Shown piece after piece: positions 40,305 to 45,448 of a DNA stretch of 45,448 nt (positions are counted from its first letter, which is position 1; every line of letters starts with the position of its first letter). A program made the translations under genes and the position numbers. The DNA is taken from contig CAAGFN010000049.1 of NCBI GenBank assembly GCA_900769145.1, forward strand, positions 1-45,448. The letters run 5' to 3'. The DNA comes from Rikenellaceae bacterium (GTDB taxonomy: Bacteria; Bacteroidota; Bacteroidia; Bacteroidales; UBA932). The notes below the pieces were generated by a model. That model had not been told where the DNA came from. It was given only the letters and a program-made list of their open reading frames with translations, and made no database searches.

Positions 40305-41864
40305 ATGCAGTGGCTTTCCGTCATATTGTACACTTTTTTCGTGCTGGTAATCCTCGGCACCGTGACCGTCATTATCTTCGATGACGGCGACTCATCCAAG
40401 AAGATAGCCTGGATTCTGGTCATAACTTTGCTTCCGGTACTGGGCCTCCTTCTGTACGTTATGGTGGGAATCAACCTGCGACAAACCTGGTTCTTCAAGA
40501 CACGCCACCGCAAGTTTATAAAACTGTTCGGAGAACGGGCTGACAGAGAGGTCAGGGAACTGCTGTTCGGACACAAGAAAGACAATCTCGTAAAGAAGGA
40601 ATACAAGCCTCTTGTCCAGCTTCTGTCAGCCGACAGCTCCACCTGCGTCACGGATGGCAACAGCCTGGAAATCATAACCTCCGGCCACCGCAAGTTCGAG
40701 CTTCTGATGGAAGATCTGCGGAATGCCAAGGACCATATCCACATGGAATACTTTTACTTCCGCCAGGACAAGGGCAGCCAGCAAATCAAGGAAATGCTGA
40801 TGCAGAAGGCCCGTGAGGGGGTCAAGGTGAGGTTCATACACGAGAATATTGCCAATATCGCCATCCGTCCGAAGTACTACAACGAGATGAAGGAGGCCGG
40901 CGTCCAGGTCGAGAAGTTCACCAAGCCTCGCTGGCCGTTGACCAATCTGGTCGGCCAGCTCAACTACCGGGACCACAGGAAAATTGTCGTTATAGACGGG
41001 AAAATAGGTTACACCGGGGGAATGAACATCAGTGATGACTACTTCATAAGGTGGAGGGACACGCACATGAGAATCACCGGCAACGCCGTGGCGGGTCTCC
41101 AGTACAGTTTCCTCAATACCTGGATAACCGCAGACGGGGAGATTGACAAGGACTTCAACAATTATTTCCCAATGTGCGGGGACAGTAGTTCCCGGGCTAC
41201 CGGCAATGAGTACACCTGCGATGTTGACAATGAAGAAGAGGGCAACGGGATTGCGGAGGCCCTGGCTAAGGCTCCGATTCACAGCCTTGATATGAATTTC
41301 AAGCTGAAAGAGAATGATATCCTGATGCAGATAGTCCCGGATGAACCGGAATCCCAGTGGCCGATCATTCACATGGGAGCCGTCTGGGCCGTCCAGCATG
41401 CCCGCAAATACATTTATATCCAGACTCCGTACTTCGTTCCGCCTGAGCCTATGCTACAAGCCCTGCAGTCTGCCGCATTGAGCGGGGTGGACGTCAGGGT
41501 CATGCTGCCGAAGAAAGCGGACATGTTTTTCATGGGCCCTGCGAACAGGTCATACTTTACCGAATGCCTGAAGGCGGGCGTCAGGATTTTCGAACGGGAG
41601 GGCAGGTTCATACACTCGAAAACCTTCGTTAGCGACGATTATCTGTCTGAAATCGGTTCCGCCAATATGGATTTCAGGAGTTTCAATCTGGATTACGAAC
41701 TGAACGCCTACATCTATGACGTGACAGTAGCCAAGGTGAACAAGGCCATCTTCCTGAAGGATATGGAGGCTTCCAGGGAGGTGAAACTGGAGGAATGGCT
41801 GGACCAGCCTTGGTATAAGAAATTGGCACAGAGCATAATACGGCTCTTTGCCGCATTGCTTTAG
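40305..41864 (+). CDS. cls: Cardiolipin synthase (phospholipase D family)
   Basis: 519 residues. Two N-terminal membrane helices (about 4-26 and 34-56), then two PLD catalytic motifs: H224-R-K226...D231 in DHRKIVVIDGK and H437-S-K439...D444 in FIHSKTFVSD. This is the ClsA-like layout. It joins two phosphatidylglycerol molecules to give cardiolipin and free glycerol, or uses phosphatidylethanolamine. Follows glpF by 20 bp and precedes an esterase by 12 bp. Confidence 0.9.
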   Translation: MQWLSVILYTFFVLVILGTVTVIIFDDGDSSKKIAWILVITLLPVLGLLLYVMVGINLRQTWFFKTRHRKFIKLFGERADREVRELLFGHKKDNLVKKEYKPLVQLLSADSSTCVTDGNSLEIITSGHRKFELLMEDLRNAKDHIHMEYFYFRQDKGSQQIKEMLMQKAREGVKVRFIHENIANIAIRPKYYNEMKEAGVQVEKFTKPRWPLTNLVGQLNYRDHRKIVVIDGKIGYTGGMNISDDYFIRWRDTHMRITGNAVAGLQYSFLNTWITADGEIDKDFNNYFPMCGDSSSRATGNEYTCDVDNEEEGNGIAEALAKAPIHSLDMNFKLKENDILMQIVPDEPESQWPIIHMGAVWAVQHARKYIYIQTPYFVPPEPMLQALQSAALSGVDVRVMLPKKADMFFMGPANRSYFTECLKAGVRIFEREGRFIHSKTFVSDDYLSEIGSANMDFRSFNLDYELNAYIYDVTVAKVNKAIFLKDMEASREVKLEEWLDQPWYKKLAQSIIRLFAALL

Positions 41865-41876
41865 CTGAATGGGATT

Positions 41877-42848
41877 ATGTTGAAAATGATAATATTGGCC
41901 TGCATTGCGGCAATTGCAATGGCAGATTTGACGACAGCGGCCACGCCATTGGATGTCAAAACATCCTCTTCCTCGTCTTTGATGTTCATTTCTGCTCCTG
42001 CAGAAACCCTTCCTGAAGGTGCCACGAAACATGTTTTCAGACATGGAGGGATGGACAGGGAGTACATTCTTTACCGGCCTGCGTCACTCAGGGACAATGC
42101 GCCCCTGGTCCTGGTCCTGCACGGATACGGAGGCAGGGCGATGAAAAGCGGGGCGGAGATGAACCGCATTGCTGACAAGGAGGGATTCGCCGTATGCTAT
42201 CCGCAGGGGGCTGTTGACGCCCGGGGAAAAACCTGCTGGAATGTAGGCTATCCCTTCCAGAAGGGCCTGAAAACCAATGATGTGGACTTCCTCCTGAAAC
42301 TGGCTGCGAAACTTTGCCGGGACAACGGATTCGACAGGGACAATGTCTTTCTTACCGGAATGTCGAATGGCGGGGAGATGTGCTATCTCATGGCCTATAC
42401 TCATCCGGACTTCTTCAATGCGATAGCCCCGATAGCGGGATTGACCATGGAATGGATGCGCAGGGAATTGAAAGCCAGGGGGCCCGTGCCGATGATGGAA
42501 GTCCATGGCACCCGGGACCATACCTCGGAGTGGGAGGGTGACCCTGGCAATGCCGGTGGCTGGGGAGCCTATATCTCGGTTCCATTGGCGATAGGGCGAT
42601 GGGCTGATGAGGCCGGGTGCACCCACGAGGTAAGGACAGAACTGGCTCCTGTACCGTCAAATAACCCTGATTATCAGCCTCATAAAGTGGTTTTGCACCG
42701 TTATCTCGGCGGCGTTCCTGCCTGGAAGGACGGACCTGAAATCGAAGTAAGGCTTTACGAGGTGCAGGGCGGCGGACACAGCTGGGCTGACAAGGATATG
42801 GACACTTATATGGAAATCTGGAATTTCTTCAGCCAATATATCCGTTGA
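41877..42848 (+). CDS. Secreted PHB-depolymerase-type (LpqC-like) esterase
   Basis: 323 residues with a signal sequence (cleavage near TTAATP). Alpha/beta-hydrolase: oxyanion region LVLHGYGGRA; nucleophile Ser163 in GMSNGGEM; probable acid Asp214 in HGTRDHTSEW; His301 in GGGHSW. The fold and spacing match the polyhydroxybutyrate depolymerase/feruloyl esterase family rather than lipases. Substrate not deducible; a plant-cell-wall phenolic ester is possible for gut organisms. Last gene of the run that begins with glpK. Confidence 0.88.
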   Translation: MLKMIILACIAAIAMADLTTAATPLDVKTSSSSSLMFISAPAETLPEGATKHVFRHGGMDREYILYRPASLRDNAPLVLVLHGYGGRAMKSGAEMNRIADKEGFAVCYPQGAVDARGKTCWNVGYPFQKGLKTNDVDFLLKLAAKLCRDNGFDRDNVFLTGMSNGGEMCYLMAYTHPDFFNAIAPIAGLTMEWMRRELKARGPVPMMEVHGTRDHTSEWEGDPGNAGGWGAYISVPLAIGRWADEAGCTHEVRTELAPVPSNNPDYQPHKVVLHRYLGGVPAWKDGPEIEVRLYEVQGGGHSWADKDMDTYMEIWNFFSQYIR

Positions 42849-42865
42849 GTTTTCAGAAATGTTCA

Positions 42866-42873
42866 TATATTTG
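42866..42873 (+). promoter_or_regulatory. -7 element of the HAD phosphatase gene
   Basis: TATATTTG fits TAnnTTTG and lies 38 bp before the ATG at 42911. A GTTG at 42844-42847 is 18 bp away, a weak -33 candidate. Confidence 0.45.
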
Positions 42874-42910
42874 CGAAAAACTTGCCAAATGCAAGTAAGT
42901 GAAAATTAAT

Positions 42911-43798
42911 ATGAAAGAGAATTACAACAAGGAGTTGACCCCGGAAATGAGGGAGAAACTTGCCCGCATCAAACACGTCGCCCTGGACATGGACGGCACT
43001 ATCTATCTCGGGAAGAATATTTTCCCCTATACTATCGGTTTCCTTGATGACCTGAAGAAGGCTGGCATCGGCTATTCCTTCCTGACCAACAATCCTACCA
43101 GTTCCGTGGCTGACTACCTGAAGAAGCTGGAGGGTATGGGAATCCATGCCGATGAGGGGAATATGTACACCACCTCGCTTGCTGCCATCGATTATATCAA
43201 GGAGAAATGGCCTTCTGCCAAGCGCCTTTATATGCTCGGCACCCCAAGCATGGTCAGCCAGTTCGAGAAGGCAGGCTTCGAGAGTTGCGCTGATGATGAG
43301 AATGATGTCCCTGACGTGCTTGTAGTGGCATTTGACACCACATTGACATACTCCAGGCTCTGCCGCGCCGCCTGGTGGGCCTCCCAGGGAGTACCTTACG
43401 TGGCCACCAATCCTGACAGGGTTTGTCCTACCGACAGGAAGACTGTGCTGGTGGACTGCGGCTCTCTCCAGAAATGCATTGAGCATGCCACCGGGAGGAA
43501 GCCCGACATTGTGCTTGGCAAACCGGATCCGACAATGCTGGACGGTATCCGTCACCGTCACGGGCTGGAGGCCGATGAAATAATAATGGCCGGTGACAGA
43601 ATCTACACTGACACGGCGATGGCCCATAATGCCGGGGCGGTCGGAGTACTTGTCCTGTCCGGCGAAACCACCCTCGAAACTGCATTGAAAGTGGCTGAGG
43701 ATGCCCGGAACAATCCGGCCCCGGAGTTCTTCCCTCCGGATTTCATTGTCAGGGATGTCAGGGAGTTGGGTGACCTTCTCATTGAGTCACACAGATAG
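42911..43798 (+). CDS. HAD-superfamily phosphatase (class IIA, NagD-like)
   Basis: 295 residues from ATG 42911; a TTG 12 bp upstream is less likely. Catalytic DMDGT at 26-30 (nucleophile Asp26), motif II TNNPTS, and the C-terminal LGKPDPTMLDGI and MAGDRIYTDTAMA (motifs III/IV). The C2 cap between them and overall length fit the NagD/phosphoglycolate phosphatase-like HAD-IIA group. It removes phosphate from a small metabolite, identity unknown. Convergent with the AGCS transporter, with 11 bp between stops. Confidence 0.9.
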   Translation: MKENYNKELTPEMREKLARIKHVALDMDGTIYLGKNIFPYTIGFLDDLKKAGIGYSFLTNNPTSSVADYLKKLEGMGIHADEGNMYTTSLAAIDYIKEKWPSAKRLYMLGTPSMVSQFEKAGFESCADDENDVPDVLVVAFDTTLTYSRLCRAAWWASQGVPYVATNPDRVCPTDRKTVLVDCGSLQKCIEHATGRKPDIVLGKPDPTMLDGIRHRHGLEADEIIMAGDRIYTDTAMAHNAGAVGVLVLSGETTLETALKVAEDARNNPAPEFFPPDFIVRDVRELGDLLIESHR

Positions 43799-43809
43799 CA
43801 GGGATCAGT

Positions 43810-45270
43810 TTAATCCCAGCACTCGATATCGGCCTCGTCCTCCGGCATCATTTCACGCCTGAAGACGGGGTCTTTTCCTGCCCGGCGCTGTTCCATGTAA
43901 TTGTCCAGCAGCCTGAATGCCTTTGGAGCGAGCTGGATGATGGCTATGAGGTTCACGATAGTCATGACACCCATTGTGATATCCACGAGACTCCAGGCCT
44001 CCTGGAGAGTCATCACTGCACCTGCGACTATGGTCAGCACGCTGATAAGCCGGAAGATGAACAATGCTGATTTCCTGCCTGTTATGAAACGGATATTGGT
44101 TTCGGCATAGAAATAATTGCCTATCAGGGTGCTGTAGGCGAAAAGGAATATGGCTGCGGTTATGAATATGCCGCCTGCCTTGCCTATATGGCATTCCAAT
44201 GCGTTCTTTGTCAGCAGGATTCCGTCCGCACCGCTGTCATAAAGGCCTGAGAGCAGGATGATGAAGGCCGTGCAGGTACATACGATGATGGTGTCGGTGA
44301 AAACGCCCAGGGACTGTAGCAGGCCTTGTTTCACCGGGTGTGAGGTGTGGGCGATGGCGGCTGCGTTCGGGGCGCTTCCTTCGCCGGCCTCATTGCTGAA
44401 CAGCCCCCGCTTTACGCCCTGCATCACTGCGGTTCCGAATGCTCCCCCAGCCATAGGCCCGATGCCGAACGCATTCTTGAAAATTAGGGACATGACGGAT
44501 GGTATCTCATTGATATTCATCACTATGACTACAATACCTATCAGCACGTAGCCTATGGCCATGAACGGTACTACAATGCTGGCGAAATGTGAAATCCGGT
44601 GAATGCCTCCGAAAATTATGACTACTGTCATCAATGCGAGTGCGCAACCTATCCATTTCTTGTCAATGGAGAGGGCGTCTCCGAGGGCGTCGCAGAGAGT
44701 GTTGCTCTGCACCAGCTGGTTCGCAATGCCGAAAGTCAGGATGAGCAGGACGGCGAAGAGGAGACCCATCCATTTCCGGTGCAGGCCGTGCTGCATATAG
44801 TAGGCAGGCCCTCCGTAGAATGAATCCTTGCCCCTGCGCTTGTACAGCTGCGCCAGTGTGGCCTCAATGAAGGCTGTGGCGGCTCCGAACAATGCCATTA
44901 TCCACATCCAGAACACGGCACCGGGTCCGCCGACGAATATCGCCGAGGCGACTCCGGCCAGATTGCCGGTTCCGACACGGCTGGAAAGCGATACCGCGAA
45001 GGCCTGGAAAGAACCGATTTTCTTCAGCCTGCCATCATTCCGGGTTTCGCCTACAGGACCGGCCTGCCCCGTATCAGGGCAGGTGGCAGGGTCTTTTTCA
45101 TCACAGATTGGCTTGTCCACGATTATCCTCCACATATCCTTGAGCAGCCGGAACTGCACACCCCGTATGCGGATTGTGAAATAAATAGCGCAGAAGACAA
45201 GAAGAACAATGACCACGTAGGTCCAAAGCCAGCCATTCACGCTGTCGATGATTCTGAATAGGTCAGCCAT
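43810..45270 (-). CDS. AGCS-family sodium:amino acid symporter
   Basis: 486 residues from ATG 45270 (MADLFRIIDSVNGWLWTY), chosen over an in-frame ATG at 45297 because the extension is atypical. About eleven membrane segments. The AGCS signature is MQGVKRGLFSNEAGEGSAPN; SRVGTGNLAGVASAIFVGGPG and YGGPAYYMQHGL are further conserved blocks. It imports alanine, glycine or related amino acids with Na+. An alternative -7 box (TACATTTA, 45304-45311) lies upstream. Confidence 0.93.
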   Translation of the reverse strand: MADLFRIIDSVNGWLWTYVVIVLLVFCAIYFTIRIRGVQFRLLKDMWRIIVDKPICDEKDPATCPDTGQAGPVGETRNDGRLKKIGSFQAFAVSLSSRVGTGNLAGVASAIFVGGPGAVFWMWIMALFGAATAFIEATLAQLYKRRGKDSFYGGPAYYMQHGLHRKWMGLLFAVLLILTFGIANQLVQSNTLCDALGDALSIDKKWIGCALALMTVVIIFGGIHRISHFASIVVPFMAIGYVLIGIVVIVMNINEIPSVMSLIFKNAFGIGPMAGGAFGTAVMQGVKRGLFSNEAGEGSAPNAAAIAHTSHPVKQGLLQSLGVFTDTIIVCTCTAFIILLSGLYDSGADGILLTKNALECHIGKAGGIFITAAIFLFAYSTLIGNYFYAETNIRFITGRKSALFIFRLISVLTIVAGAVMTLQEAWSLVDITMGVMTIVNLIAIIQLAPKAFRLLDNYMEQRRAGKDPVFRREMMPEDEADIECWD

Positions 45271-45448
45271 AAGCAGCAAGGTTAATCTATTTGTCAAGTT
45301 GCGTAAATGTAGTGAATTTTTTCGAAAATCAGATGGATTATCCGCAATTCATACAGGAACCCTGCGACACTTTCCCTATTGCGTCATCACAGTCTAGGTC
45401 CACGGCTTCATCCCGTCGACAACGGGGTGGGTATGCGGCGGTTTCAAG
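45271..45448. other. Window end: upstream region of the symporter, no assigned gene
   Basis: The first ~60 bp hold the leader and probable -7 box (minus-strand TACATTTA, one mismatch to TAnnTTTG) of the symporter gene. Beyond 45,330 two short frames are open to the window edge: one + from ATG 45333 and one minus ending TAA at 45338 with a C-M-N-C-G C-terminus. Neither has convincing codon use or a recognisable domain. A small hairpin (CCCGT with ACGGG, about 45412-45426) is present. I make no call. Confidence 0.4.

Noticed and set aside
43801..43817. GGGAT-N7-ATCCC hairpin between the HAD and AGCS genes
   Set aside because: Only 5 bp, no T-tract; overlaps the stop of the symporter gene. Too weak to call a terminator.
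1..45448. tRNA, rRNA, CRISPR arrays, riboswitches
   Set aside because: Intergenic gaps are short and none shows cloverleaf, array or known riboswitch patterns by eye; a covariance-model scan was not possible.

Overview
The window looks like a piece of a Bacteroidota (Bacteroidales-type) chromosome, probably from a host-associated lineage at moderately high GC. Evidence: a SusC/SusD pair; Bacteroidota-type promoters (TTTG, about 20 bp, TAnnTTTG), clearest upstream of ileS; mostly Shine-Dalgarno-poor starts; the gene order ileS - DksA-like - lspA; an RseC-rnfBCDGEA operon; and many lipoproteins with relaxed lipoboxes. No rRNA, tRNA, CRISPR array or complete insertion sequence was seen.

Layout. 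Positions 1 to about 2,495 are AT-rich and look like one end of an integrated mobilizable element: the C-terminal coiled coil of a mobilization protein, then two lipoprotein genes. The element appears to end inside a glutaredoxin-like gene, of which only the first 48 codons remain (2486-2632). From there the DNA is GC-richer core genome: a DUF1232 protein, a REP-like palindrome, a SusC/SusD/lipid-binding-lipoprotein operon (3449-8765), and the ileS-dksA-like-lspA operon (9028-13554). Divergent from that run cvpA and tsaB, which converge on an alaS - lptG/fmt operon, where lptG and fmt form one continuous reading frame. From about 20,050 to 32,063 nearly everything is on the + strand in tight succession: two M23 peptidases, a MerR regulator, Nif3, a coiled-coil zinc-ribbon protein, DnaB, a DUF3108 protein, RseC and the six Rnf subunits. 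Then come a small outer-membrane protein, a strong terminator shared with a convergent frameshifted gene, radC, miaB, a lipoprotein, a SPOR protein, rpoN, a glpK-glpF-cardiolipin synthase cluster, an esterase, a HAD phosphatase and an AGCS-type sodium:amino acid symporter.

How it fits together. Most genes are housekeeping: translation (ileS, alaS, fmt, tsaB, miaB), envelope biogenesis (lspA, lptG, M23 peptidases, SPOR protein, cardiolipin synthase), replication (dnaB), sigma-54, and redox-driven ion pumping (Rnf). Accessory content is limited to the mobile-element end and the SusCD locus.

Most unusual points: the LptG-Fmt fusion, the glutaredoxin gene truncated at a mobile-element junction, AGGAGG-type ribosome sites concentrated in the rnf operon, a DksA-like protein without its zinc cysteines, a single-base frameshifted small gene next to an unassigned terminator, and the glpK-glpF-cls clustering. 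I saw no clear sign of a wholly new multi-gene system.
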